Source: Agapanthus africanus (lineage: Eukaryota; Streptophyta; Magnoliopsida; Asparagales; Amaryllidaceae). Taken from it: a stretch of DNA of 64,000 bases. The stretch covers positions 325,037,595 to 325,101,594 of the forward strand of contig JASDDO010000001.1 in NCBI GenBank assembly GCA_030015575.1, written 5' to 3'. Positions 25,025 through 38,204 of this stretch are shown here, one piece after another. Positions within the stretch are counted from its first letter, which is position 1. Every line of letters begins with the position of its first letter. The position numbers and the translations under genes were made by a program. A model generated the notes under the pieces. It had not been told where the DNA came from and did not search any database. It saw only the letters and a program-made list of their open reading frames with translations.

Positions 25025-26546
25025 TTTCCTAAATACTTAACTAACTGGTTTAGACGAAGTCTAGAGTTTCGAAACCAAAATAGTTCTATAACGATAAATC
25101 TAAATCCAAGTTATTGTCGATTTTTTCGGAGCCTCTAAATTTTTTTTAAACAATCGCAGAGTGCTCTTTATGATGTAACTAGTACACCAGAGAAAAACGA
25201 GGCACTAATTCCAAGATTCAACCGCCAGATTTCCTCAAAATCCCGATATGGGCTGTTTTACTGTAGCATTTTGTCTCGTGTTTCTTGTGGTGTTTTGTAC
25301 TCTTGGATTTAGGATTTATGGTATGGTTTGATTTTGCCCAGATTTCATCTATTGTTATCTTTGTTCTTGGGCAATACGGAGTGTTTCTAAGTCAAAATTT
25401 TAACATCGTTTATTCGCTTTATGTTCGTATATGTGTTTCTAAATGTCGACTAATTGCTATACGTCGATTAGTAGGGGCTGCACATATCCAGTATCTTCTT
25501 GTGGTTTTTGGATATGAAGTATTGGATCGTCGTGATTGAATAGCCGGGCGATGGGAGAAGAGGGTTCTTTTCTTTCTTTCATGTAATTTGTAAAGTGATG
25601 TAATATTCTTTTGTGGGACACATCCGGGTTGAGATTGTAGCCACCGTTGTATTATTTCATTTACTTTTTCTTGCACCTAGGATAGATCCAAGGTGAGGTG
25701 CACAAACTACCGTGTTCTTGAAGTGCCGAGTAGCCTACTAATTTCATTAAGGGAGGTTGCTTCACTTCGGGGATTTGTAGGTAGTTTGCCACACCCGTAG
25801 AAGTCTAAGGTGAGGGTTTGGCTATTCATCACGACCGTGAAATCCGTTTTTCGTTATTATCTTAAACGAAACATGGAAATCCTAATATATCCAATATGTT
25901 CACCTGTGTTTGTGCTGTGTTCTTTGATCTAGAATGGCAATGATTGCGTGAGACGAATGGCTATATATATATATATATATATATATAAACGTTGGTTATA
26001 TTTTGCACCCGTGCTAGCCCTGCCCCCGCTCTACCGTTAGTTAAGTAATCTAACGGTGCATGACGGGGCCCCGTGGTGAATGCCAATGGCATAAGTGTAC
26101 GTTCTATTTTCGTTTCTTTCTACAGTGATATGGTTAAATGATAGGAAAAAATTTATATTGTTTAAAGCAAAGAAAACAAACTAAAGTTAAATCGTTGGAA
26201 CAATTTCAAAACCACTCGATTTTCTTGAAAAATAACTTTTAAATGCGGAGCCCAAACCACTCCTTTTAAAATCTATCATGGTTCCTTCAACTATATCAAG
26301 TTCATTACGTTCACGGCTTTTGCCAAAAGAAGACGTAGCCCTCCATCATTTCAGATGAGTATTCCGTAATATTCAAGCTATGTATTTTGAGCTTCTGCAA
26401 AGCATAGTGATTGGTAGCTGTTGAGTATTCATCTGTAGCATAGATAGATATGTTAATCTAAGATAGGCGTACAACTATTTTGGCCTTCGTCAAGGATTTG
26501 TATGAATGGGTTCAGATTAACCAGGACAATGGTGGGTAGAACTTGA
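25025..26546 (+). other. Leader-type internal region of C3
   Basis: No coding region is recognised. Blocks shared with C2 include the stretch around CCCCCGCTCTACCG and GACGGGGCCCCGTGG (26030-26075, matching about 20310-20365). Two stem-loops of the leader series lie at 26377-26408 and 26468-26504. An (AT)n run is at 25962-25987. Confidence 0.65.
26377..26504 (+). other. Two stem-loops of the Angela leader series (C3)
   Basis: Hairpin one GCTATG/CATAGT (26377-26382 and 26403-26408) corresponds to C2 GCTGCG/CGTAGT. Hairpin two CGTACAA/TTGTATG (26468-26474 and 26498-26504) corresponds to C2 hairpin two. Stem bases differ from C2 and C4 but pairing is kept. A third hairpin is not seen before the LTR. 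Confidence 0.7.
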
Positions 26547-27291
26547 TGTTAGGAATATGTATGCCCTAGAGGCCATTATTTTATGGATGCTTGGACATAT
26601 ATATAGAGGACTTTCTTGCTCGATATGATAGTATGTTATATGGGTTCCCTTTATCTTAACATGCACACTGGTATTATTATACTGTCTCTCTGATACAGGT
26701 TGATAAAGCCCTTAGGATGTAGACATGACTACCAGGACTATGATGCAGATCAAACTAGTAGGGTTTGTGTAGTCCACAAGCACATCCTTTAAACAGTTTC
26801 TAGTCAAGGGAGTATCGAGACAGGGCATCGATATTCCAGAGTAGACTAGTGTGTATATTTCTTCACTCTATATGGGGCGATGGTTGATCCCATAACCATT
26901 GGTGTTTGACATCAAGGATTGTACATAGGTGCTAATTAGAGAATGGGTACACCGAACAAGACTCGCCGAGAACTCCTAGATGGTACTATACCTATCGTCA
27001 GATAGCAGTTCTCTGGTGACACTTTTACAGGTTAATCTGTAGACCCGAGATCGTCATAGAGTCTTATATGGTTCCCACGATGCTTTGATTTCCTCCCTAC
27101 CAAGGCTGAAAGGAGTCGTGTAAATAGGTGGATTTTGGGTACAGTTCCGAGTCACATAGAGGCAATGAGAGCGATAGGAGGGGTTTCTTCTCTCTCGGTA
27201 TAGGGAGTTGATGTTGCGCTATGCTCGATTGGCTATAACAGCAAGTCCCTGGTCAGGGATGATGTGATTTACTGGTAAGTGTTATCAGTAG
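26547..27291 (+). repeat. 3' LTR of C3, first part
   Basis: TGTTAGGAATATG start, then ATGCCCTAGAGGCC as in C1, C2 and C4. It is cut at 27291, where the complete left end of B (TGTCACGACC) begins. The remainder should lie right of the window. Confidence 0.88.
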
Positions 27292-29280
27292 TGTCACGAC
27301 CTGAAATTGGCACGTGACGGCCCATAAACTACGCAACGTCTACAGGCGTAATGCAATTTAAGTAAGCCGAAAACCCAGCAATCTAAACAAACAAAAGTAG
27401 TAAGAAATAATAGAAATTTTAAAACCTTTGAAATCTCAATCCAAATTCTTTACGTTCCAACTTTACTTTCTTAAAAATTTCGGCAGCAGCTCCTTTGTAA
27501 AAACCAACCCCAAAAATGGGTATAACAAAAATATAAGTAAAGCATCCCCAACGGGAGCAAATCCACGCCCAACGGCGGAAAACAACCACCACAACAGATT
27601 TACGACACCGTAGCGAAGAAATAAAAGACGATATAAGTAAAACTGCATAAAAGACATCCATGTCATAAAAATATACATTATCGTCCTCACATCAAGTCTC
27701 TAAGTCATACACATGATAGTAGTAGATGGAGAGTACATGGATACAACGAATATACAATAAAAAACCTTGGATAACCGCAAAACACACCTAAGCAAAAATG
27801 CACACTGTGAGCCGAAGCGGTATCCGCAGCGAAAGATGATATGATAGATGAATAGCCCTACCTCTGACTACTGTGAGGAACGACCTGCAAAACACTGTAG
27901 CACAACGCGGGTGAGTTACCAACTCATGAATAGTAAATAATATATGCAGGTAATCGCAAGTATACATGTACAGCGCGAATCTAACATATGTAAGCTAAGC
28001 AATATATGGTCATATGAATGCAATAGTCATGAAACATACTCTAGCAGGTACATCTAATACATGAAGCAATAATGTGACAATCTGTATGCAACAGTCATGT
28101 AAGGTACTCTATCAGGTACAACTAATACATGAAGTGATGATATGACAATGTATATATGCAACGGTCAAGAAAGGTACGCTAGCAGGTACAGCTAATACAT
28201 GAAGCAATGCATATAAAATAAGCATGTAATTGCAATAGTCATGAAAGGTACTCTATCAGGTACTACTAATACATGAAGAAGTGCATAAACAATAAATGTG
28301 GAGTATGGGGTGAAATATGTCATTTTCACGGAATCCTGACATCGTGGTAGGACCGAAGTCCATCAAGACAATCCAAATCCCAATTCCTCAAATCAGCCCC
28401 TAAATTGTCTCTCATATCATATAAGTCTCACAAATCCAGAATGTACAATATCAAGTAAATCTCATATATCCCGAATGTACAAAATCAAGTAAATCTCACA
28501 TATCCTGAATCCAATATCAAGTGAATCTGATATATATCTTGTATCCAATATCAAGTGAATCTTAAATAACCTAAGTATATTTGCATGAATAATTATGATG
28601 AAGTATATGAATTTATATGTATACATATATATTAGCGTCCCATTCCACTAATATATATATACATATATGCATACATAACAGCGTCCTATTACACTGTTAT
28701 ATATATTTAGGAGTAAAAAATATCATGAAAACATGTGCCAAGCATCGACACATAAAGGCTGATACATTAGGTGCTGTCACTACGACTGGCACCCTGATAG
28801 GTACGTATCATACGCTATACCGAAAGCTCGAGTGTCTAGCTCTGACCTTCGCCTCTCGACGTATCCATACGCACATGACTCCCGTTGGTATCCCCACGAT
28901 ACCCGCCGAGTCATAAGTACTATCACCGGATGGTATGTTTCCCCTGCCAGGCTCAATCGGCAGGGTCCTTCAATCGTCTTTCCCCGGGGAACCTTCGGGC
29001 CCTACCATGTACCCTCATATAGCCCACTACGCCTCCTCGCATAGGGTATATATATCAGAACCGATAAAACTCATGGTGGCTGCTGAAATATCATATCAAG
29101 AGAAACCGGGTTTTTCAAATAATGCATAATTTCATGAAACTACCATGGTCCTCAAATCCAGAAAACATCTTGAAAAAATCCATATCTCAATGCGAAAATC
29201 CATGAATATAATATATGCAACAAAAAACTGTAATGTGAGTATATAAAGGAAAAGCTGCTATTTAACTGCAACAGGTTAAA

Positions 29281-29312
<32 letters not shown>

Positions 29313-30180
29313 TTCCTAATTTCTCTAAGTCTATAAAACATCAAATAAAGGTAAACATGTAGCTATAACCAAATATGTGTGTAAACATAAAGGTATAGCA
29401 AAGTATATGTATCTACCTATCAATAATGATGTAATATACCCTCCAGGTATAAGTGAAGTATGTATGCAAGGTATACATGTAGCTATGTCATTATGTGTGT
29501 ATGTACCTATCGCTAATGGTACCATACCCTATAGGTATACAGGTAACTAGCATGTAAGCACGTCAAGGCATATGTGCAAGCATGTAGGTATACAGGTATG
29601 ATATATGTCATATGCATAAAGAAATATGAATCAATGTCTCAATGTCCCTAACCGAACAATATCATATAGGTATGTGTGTTATGTGTGTCATGGCAATTAT
29701 TGACGGTGTGTGTGGCATACAATCAGTGCTCGTGCAACATGAGCCGTCAATAATAGTGCAGTGTCCTAAAGGTACAAGTCCAAGCACAATAAATAACTAA
29801 GCAATAAGGTGAATGCGCAACTCTATATATGAAATAGAATATGCGACAATTCATAACATCTCTAGCCCAGACGCATAACGCCATGCGGGTGATTCCCCTG
29901 TACATGTTAAATCTACTCACCAATGCTCCTGTCTAAGTAAAGCCTACCACTCGCTTTCCCCTATTCGTAGCACCCGAAGTCCCCGCCTGCGATCTTGAAC
30001 ACATATAATAATAAAGCAAGCGTATATAAGCAATCGACCAAAAAATACGTACAACTACGTTTAACCGATGCACCAACACAAAACTTGCTCTCAAGTGTTC
30101 GTATTGTGGCTAAAGCGCATAGCGACACTACGAAACCAACTCAAGAGCAAAAGTTACACAAAGACACGAACGACATCGGC
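27292..30180 (-). repeat. 3' LTR of B, outer piece
   Basis: Matches 60815-63690 base for base over long stretches. It carries a tandem array of about 70-bp units (28018-28300), a (TG)n run (29282-29312) and the hairpin ATTATTGACGG/CCGTCAATAAT (29696-29706 and 29744-29754). It ends at TCGGC, the target duplication of A3. Confidence 0.92.
28018..28300. repeat. About 70-bp tandem repeats in the B LTR, four units
   Basis: GCAATAGTCATGAAA-type starts at 28020, 28088, 28158 and 28232 (spacing 68-74), each followed by GGTAC and CTAATACATGAAG. The right LTR has the same array (about 61536-61800). Confidence 0.88.
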
Positions 30181-32575
30181 TGTCACGACCCGAAATAGCA
30201 CGTGACTGGCCCTTGAATTATATGAAGTCTATAGGACCTCATCTAATTCAAGTAAGCCAAAAGCCCAGAAATCTAAAACCATTTTAAATAATAAATAAAG
30301 GAAAACTAGTTTTAAAGAAGTGAAGAAAACTTGTTTTAGAACAAGGGTTTTTAAATAATATAGGCCGAATATGCATTTTAAAAATCTCATGTCTTTTCTG
30401 AAAATTTCGGTGGAATTTCCTTTGTAAATACAGGCCCCGAATGGGGTACAACATGATTAAAGCATATATAATGAAAAAGGCATCCCCAAGCGGGAGCAAG
30501 CTCTTCGTCAATCGACGGTCACAACTACGCAAGCAATATAATATACAACGCCGAAGGGCGAGGATCAAAACTCAAAAGGAAACTCAAAATCAGCATGAAA
30601 ACCATAATACTACAACGCGCGACTCTAAGGTTGAAATAATACACAACTGGTTTTCTATGTCTGAAACAATATACAAGTTTGGTTGATGGAATTACTAGAT
30701 ATAATTGATTAAAATAAATACAAGGGTGGTCACGATGCGAGTGAACCCACCTTCTAAAGCAATCACCCAGAATGGAAGCAGTGTGCCAGAAAAGCCGTAA
30801 TGAAACCTGTACGGCAAAACCTATAAGAACTGTGGCACAACGGGGGTGAGTTACCAACTCGTGTGCAGAAAACATCACAGTGAAGAAAACGTATGTATGA
30901 CTCAATCCTAGGTCAATACGATCAGTAATACATAAATCCTCAATATGATAAAGTCTGAAGCATGATAAGGTGGCAGGGGTAAACATCTATACATAAGTGT
31001 AGTACCAAGTGCTCGTGTCAGTGCCTCAGGTAGCAACATATCATAACTATAAGGTATGATCAATTTAATCAATGTCAACTATATCAGGAAGTCTACGAGT
31101 ATGTGGCTATCATCCAACTATGTGATCAATGACATCAATGTCAACTATATGTATGTGGATATGATCCAACTATGTGATCAATGTCATCAATGTCAACTAT
31201 ATGTATGTGGATATCATCCAACTATGTGATCAATGTCATCAATATCAAATATATGTATATGGGTCTCGTCCACGTGTCACCCAATGACATAAAGCATCAT
31301 GCTTGTAAATATCATAAAGCATATGCATTGAAGTATAAGGATATAAATCAACATGTGTCCCTTGCGACATATCAAAATCATGGAACCTGAGTGTCTAGCA
31401 TCGACACTCGAAAATATCATGAAATTTGTGCCCAACATCGACACGTAAATCCTCATATATATAGGGATCCGTCAGTCCAGATCGGCCCGTATCATCTCTC
31501 AACTCCGGTCGGTATCCTCCGGATATCCACCGAGCTCAAATACAATCACCGGTAGGTAGTAGTCCCACTGCCAGGCTCACCGTCTGCAACACAGCGATCC
31601 GTTCTCGCCCCGGGGTACCATACCGGGTCCACCATGTACCAGCAATCGGCCTCATCCACCTCCTCGAATCGGCTTTCACATGTCGCTCTCAGAACCGAGA
31701 AAACACATGGTGGACGCACTGAAATATCATATCAAGGGTAACCGGGTTTTTAAAACAATACATACTCTCTTTTGAAATACCTACGGTTCCCAAATTCAGA
31801 AATAACATGGAAACAACATATCTCAATGCGTATAATCATAAAGCATGATGTATGCGACATATAAAAGAAATGTAAGTATATCAGTATATCATGCAACTTG
31901 GAATAGTAATATGCACATATTGAGGGAAACCGCTCTTTTAAAATGAATATTGTTTTAAAATATATCTTGCGGTTCCCAAATCTCCAAAATCAAGCCAGAA
32001 TCATCTATGTATGTGCAAATATATATGCATGCAAGTATGTGTATACAATATGTATGTACACAAGTATGTCACGCAAGGGGTCATATTCTGAATGCAACAG
32101 TCCTATAGTGTAGTGACATGGCAATTATCGATGATGAAGTGTGTGAGCCGGCAAGCAGGTGTACATGGAACATACACATCATCGATAATGGTGCTGGTGT
32201 CCTAACAGCATGGGTTTAATATAACGATAAACATATTTACACATGCAATGCGATGCGAATAGCAAGAATATGCGGAAATCGAATAATAAACGCAACAGTG
32301 AAGAATATACATCAATATATAAATGTCATACAGTTTTGCCATTTGAAAGAAGACAAATCGGGGGTTTTTAGAAAAATTGGGGCTATGGTGTTTTTAGGAA
32401 AAGATGCGTCTTTTGAAAATATCCGTAGAATCCATTTGCCTGTCTTTAAAATACTCGTGATTCATCAGTTTTTGAAATATGTATGACTCGGGTCTAGTCT
32501 AACATCTACCAAGTAACTACAGATCTAACTAATAAACTAATGGAAAGGGTATGGAAACCACCTAAATCTGAATCG

Positions 32576-32611
<36 letters not shown>

Positions 32612-34781
32612 GTCGGTGATCCCGCCTCAATAGTACCGCATACGATACAATATCATATGACATCCTCGAGTCATGAGTGCGGATCTTATCATCAAATAAA
32701 GCTCGTACGGTAAATCATCGTACGGCATACCAAATCTGGGTACGGGTCAATATCACATTTATCTCATCAATTAACTGGTATCTTTATCATCATATCTCAT
32801 GAACTGGGGTACTGATCTAAGTCTAGTACAAACCGATACCATCTATATAAATATAAATGCGTGTGTAAAACACACGTCCAAAGGCCCGCTAAAATCTCAT
32901 GTTGTATCCCAAATACGAACCACATCATATCACTGATCTCATGGCACTATGCCCAATCTCATCGACTCATCTCCAAATATCATCCACTATCCTCATCATC
33001 CATGTGTAGGTATACGTGTGTATATATATATATAGTCCCATACCTATGTGTGTATATATATACGTATTCCCATATATGCACAAGTATAAAAAGTAAGTAT
33101 GTGTGTGCGTGTGGGTGTAAACATGTTCTAGGGTTCGCAACTAGGAAACTATACTAGTTTACTTCTAAACCCTAATCAATCCATAGTACACCTAATCACA
33201 TCTTGAATATCCATGTCACGGATAAAGCTATCATATACAGTATATAAATAGTATACAAAACATCGAACTGCGGGGGTGCTATACGCCATCCACCCGACTT
33301 CCCCCGTAGATATAATCCACTCACCTGATCTTCGTTTGCCGATGCCGACGTCGCCACCATCTTCTTCATCGTCTCGAATCATCGTGGGGGTACCTACATA
33401 TTACACGCATCCTATCGCCTTAAAACCAAATCGGAACAATAACGACACACGGAACTCACATAGGTCAAAACTTATGTTCTACTCCCGCAAATCAACCCGA
33501 TATCACTTGATATAGACGTACAAACGTCACTTGATCGAGATAAAGCACAAATACGAAAATCCAGAGTTTAAAATACACAAAACCATAACTCGAAATCAAG
33601 CACCAACTAGAGAAAGTGGTCTCAGATTTTTACTCAGGTCAAAACAAGGAAAGCAAACAAGACTGGGGTGATATATACGGTGCATGTGACCTACTGAAGC
33701 AACCTGGGCACCTAATTTATCAGGGGGCCGGCCACATACCACAAAATTCCGGCCAGGCCGGCTTTGCTAGGGAGTTAGGGTCTCGTCCGGTCAGGGTGGT
33801 CTCATACTGGTCCAATTTAGCCTCTAGAATAGTTTGTTTGTCTCAGAATTTCCCCGGGTCATCCCAGATTTCTCTGCACACTCATTTTCCTCACAAACCG
33901 ACATTCACAGTTTTCTGTTTTTAGTTCCAGGTTTTTGTATGGTGTTTGGTCTGGGGTTTTATCATTATAGGAGGTCTAAGGTCATCTGTAAGGCCCAATT
34001 ACACCATCTCTACTCAAATCAAACACCAATTCCAAACTTGAGATTTCAAAGTTCACTAAACTTCGCCAAAACGATTTTAAACTTGACATGAGGCTTAAGC
34101 ACTTGAAACACTACACTAATTGTGAAAGGGTTGCCTCATTTAGCTCCCATGAATCCTCTACAGCGCCAAAATCAAATTTTTCTTGGTCCAATGGGTAGCT
34201 AGAGGGCTTGTGCAGAAATTTTGTGAAGTGAGGATAGACTTTTGATGGATTTTTAGTGATGATGTGGGGGTTTTGAAAAGGAGGGAGGAGAGGTGCTACC
34301 TTAGGCTGAAGGAGGAAGAAGAAAGACAAGGATGAAGAAGTGGGAGAGATGAGCCATGACTTAGGTTTGACCCTCACCTTTCTCTCTCTTGTCCATGCTC
34401 TATATTTTATTCTTTTCTTTTATTTCCTTCTCTCCTCAATAGTAAACCTAAAACAAGGAATGAAACATGAAGATAAAGTCTTGTAGGAAAATGTAACACA
34501 AGTGTGCAATGATATTGTGCATGTTTTGCACAAAACACGCTTAAAATCCGATTAGCGATTTTTAATCGCGATTAGTACAAAATTAGTGTATAATAAATCA
34601 TAAAAACTTAAAATTTGCATAATTCACATAAAACACCCTCTTTTAGTAATTTCTATAATTTTCCAAATTTCTTCCCAATTTATCGGTATTTAATTATACC
34701 GCCTTATTAAAATATTCAATATAATATTATTTAATTATAAAAATTCCCAAAAATAATATTTTACATTTTTGAAATGTTACA
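30181..34781 (-). repeat. 3' LTR of A3 (4601 bp)
   Basis: Plus-strand reading TGTCACGACCCG to TGTTACA. It includes three 52-bp repeats (31064-31260), the hairpin ATTATCGATGATG/CATCATCGATAAT (32124-32136 and 32177-32189) and a (TA)n run (32581-32609). It matches 49099-53635. Confidence 0.93.
31064..31260. repeat. 52-bp tandem repeats in the A3 LTR
   Basis: ATCCAACTATGTGATCAATG recurs at 31112, 31164 and 31216. The other A3 LTR has the same array (about 50000-50180). A2 has only a degenerate version (13560-13680). Confidence 0.88.
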
Positions 34782-35977
34782 ATTTTCCCCCTTAAAGAAA
34801 TTTGGTCCCCAAGTTTAAATTTAAACCTCTCAAATTCTAAAACATTTCAGTAAAACTCCAAGTCGTTGGGGCTCCGAAATCATCAATACATAAAACGCAT
34901 CATAGCGCAATGCATGTGCATGAGTAATGAGCAGATAACTCAAAATCAAAACTCCATCAATCATCCCGCAATCATCGGAGTCATGGTGAAGATACAACTG
35001 TCAAATCCAAAACAAAGCCAATATGATATATATCAAAACCATACATGTAGACATCAAATCTATACATGTAAATATCTGAAAGAAATGCATGCCAAACCTT
35101 TCATGTTGCTGTGCGATGCGTATAGCACTGCACAGTGGTGGACGTTTAATGTATGAAAATAACCATATATGTATATATCTTTTGTTTAACATGTACGTTC
35201 CGCCGTTTTGAAAACAATTTAGAAGGGTTTCCTTGTTTTAAACGTTTTGTGTCATATCAGACACGTAGGTATATACTGAGACTATAGCTCCCTTTTAGGA
35301 AATCCCTTCAATAACTATCAATGCATGCAAAATATATCCAGGTACTGTCCTTTGACTAGTCCTACTCAGTACGAAAACAAATAGCAAATATCATAAAAAC
35401 GTACTGCTCCATAAGAAATCAATCCCAAAATGTGCATATGATTGCTACGTGCGTCTGGTGCGCATGGAAATCGAAATCCATATATGTGCCATACATGTGC
35501 ATAGAAACAACATTTAAGTGCAACGGGTGTGCACGAATCATCTGCCAAGGGCAACGGGCGTACCTGACAACAACATCAGGTGTATTTGACATGCATGAAG
35601 AATCCTGATTTAGTGCATCGGGTGTGCACCAAAATCGCATCTCAAAACATGTGCTCAACATGCGCAAAAATCCAAATCGGGTGCATCCATCATGCACGAA
35701 TAAAATCTAAATCATGCGCATCCAACATGCACGAAAACACGAAATCCAATATCAAGCGTCGAACATGCGCAAAATCCAAATCAAATGCACGGAGTGCAAG
35801 AAATCAACATCAATATCAGAATCAAAATCGACGGTATACAATACGGCTCAATCCAAATCAGGTATACCGCGGTATATAATCTGACAACCATGTGCATCAG
35901 CGTGTATAAATTAAACCAAAAGACTAAAAGTGGATGAAAACTATGCCGAAAGCATAAGTCAAATCGCATGCATAACA
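34782..35977 (-). other. Polypurine tract and 3' internal end of A3
   Basis: The polypurine tract is AAGGGGGAAAAT on the minus strand (34782-34797 region), directly before the LTR start TGTAACA. The rest aligns with the reverse of 5.5-6.67 kb in A1. It is GTGCA/GCATG-rich between 35430 and 35830 and has no gene. Confidence 0.75.
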
Positions 35978-38190
35978 TGTAAGGTTACTAGGCACTATCA
36001 CAAGGCTCATAAGGCATCAAACATGCCAAATCTAAATTTTTTCAAGTGCCGAACAACCTAAACCGAGGATCTTTGCTAGATAATTAGGGTTAACATAACA
36101 TGTAAACATCTTTACATCTAAGAGAGAGGGATTACAACCTTTGTAGTCCGCTCCTTCGCTTCATAAGCTCCGAGTAGTAATCCCTTCGTCGCGATCCATG
36201 AACTTCCGGACTCTAGAGTGGCTCCACAAGCCGAATGATCCATGCATCCCTGAAGTCTTCCTTTTCGAAGATGATCTACCTTGATGAATCTTTAACTCAA
36301 GCTCTCACTTCTCTAATCAAGTATTAATGAAGTGAACACCCTAATCTAATTAGCTAGATTAGATGAGGATGATGAAGTTGGAATTTGGCTCTCATTTGTT
36401 TTATAATCTCACTCAATATCATCACAAAAGAAAAACCTAGTAAAGCTTTTTCATGAGCTCAAGGAAGAAGTAGATTAATAATTCCTTTTGTGATAAATAA
36501 TGAATAATCACTATGGTTACAATTGCAACCCATGGTTAATAAAGAAAGGCTTAACCATTATAGAGATTTAACTAGGGTAAAGGGTTTGGGTTGGGTTAGG
36601 AAATATCTCCACAAAATATCAACACAAAATATCTTTGCTTAAAACAAAACAAAGGTTCTAGAAGCTTCATGAAAAAGCTAACCGAAATCAAGCCCTAACT
36701 ACGTTTAATCACCAGTAATCATGTTACATTTGTAATCATAACTTGTTACATATTATATATCACATATATAATATATTTTTGTAACAAAAGAAAATAATAC
36801 AATTATCATATATCGCATATATATCAATGTAATATCCGGTGAGAAAATGAATCAATAATGTGAGCTTATATTAGTTAATGTAATGTAATATATCATATAT
36901 ATAATTATACATTAAATTATCGAATCAACACTTGATCCGACAATCCGGCTATATCGCATATAACTGACTAATATAACATGTACCGATTTATCGAATCAAC
37001 ACTTGATCCGATAATCCGGCTATATTACATATACCCGGCCGATATCATATATCACGAGAATAGAATACGGTATCTCATAACGTATTATTCTTGGTCCCGC
37101 ACATATCATATATGTGCTCCTATTCCGTTTTGCCTGAGTCAAGAAACCTCTGTCTAGGACTCTAAAGAATCGTCAATACGCCAGCAGCAGGTGATGATCA
37201 TATCAAACACCCACAAGCTGCAAGCGGTCAGCTAAATGTAACAGCCACCCAGGTATTGAGCGATCAGAAGATCAACAAGCAAGACTGTACTTTCTCCTGT
37301 AAATCCAATCAGTAAACACTATCGTACAGTCCGATCTCTTCTTCTGATATGTTACATATCTAGTCTAGGGGTGGTAAACGTCAGACCCCAGTAACCGATA
37401 AGTCGTGTCAATGAAAGGCTCATAACTGGTCGAGATACTACTGATAACTCTTACCAGTAAATCTCCATATCATCCCTGGCCAGGGACTTCCAGATATAGC
37501 CAATCAAACACAGCACAACATCAACTCCCTATACCGGAAGAGACGAAACCCCTCCTAATGCTCATTGCCTCCATGTGATTCAAGGTTGTACCCAAAAGCC
37601 ACCGTTTTGCACGCCCTCTTGGACGTGGTAAGGTGGAAATCAAAGCACAGTGGGAATCACACAAGACTCTATGACGATCTCGGGTCTACAGACTAACCTG
37701 TACCAGTGTCACCGGAGAACTGCTATCTGACGATAGGTATAATACCATCCAGGAGTTCTCGGCGAGTCCGTTCAGTGTACCCAGTCTCCACTGGGCACCC
37801 GTACACCATCTTTGATGTCCTACACCAATGGATATAGGATCATCCATCGCCTATCATATCGGTCAAGATACGTGTACGCTAGTCTACTCTGGAGTATCGA
37901 TGCCCTGTCTCGATACACCCTCGACTAGGAATAGTTATAGGATGTACTCGTTGACTACCCTGGCCCCACCGGTATGATCTCATCATAGTCCTATTAGTCG
38001 AGTACATATCCTAAGGGCTTTATCAACACGTGATCACAAAACAGTATTCGTTAACATGATAAGATAAAGTGAAACCAGATAGCATACTATCATATCGAGC
38101 AAGAAAGTCCTCTTTATATATATCCATGCATCCATTATAATATACATCACATGTACAACAATGGCCTCTAGGGCATACATATAACTAACA
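35978..38190 (-). repeat. 3' LTR of C4 (2213 bp)
   Basis: Plus-strand reading TGTAAGGTTACTAGG to CATATAACTAACA, directly followed by the complement of the polypurine tract (ATCTCCCACTTGC, 38191-38203). It contains serial hairpins, including TTATCGAATCA/TGATCCGATAA (36988-37014). Confidence 0.95.
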
Positions 38191-38204
38191 ATCTCCCACT
38201 TGCA

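Larger units (their letters stand above)
24834..27291 (+). mobile_element. C3: Ty1/Copia, Angela lineage, short internal derivative
   Basis: Host element of the whole nest. Visible parts: the end of the 5' LTR (24834-25011), a primer site (25013-25024), about 1.5 kb of leader-type internal sequence, and the first 745 bases of the 3' LTR (26547-27291). No gag or pol is recognised; the internal region aligns only with the leaders of C2 and C4. C2 interrupts its 5' LTR and B its 3' LTR, so the outer pieces lie beyond both ends of the window. It must be the oldest insertion here. Confidence 0.78.
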
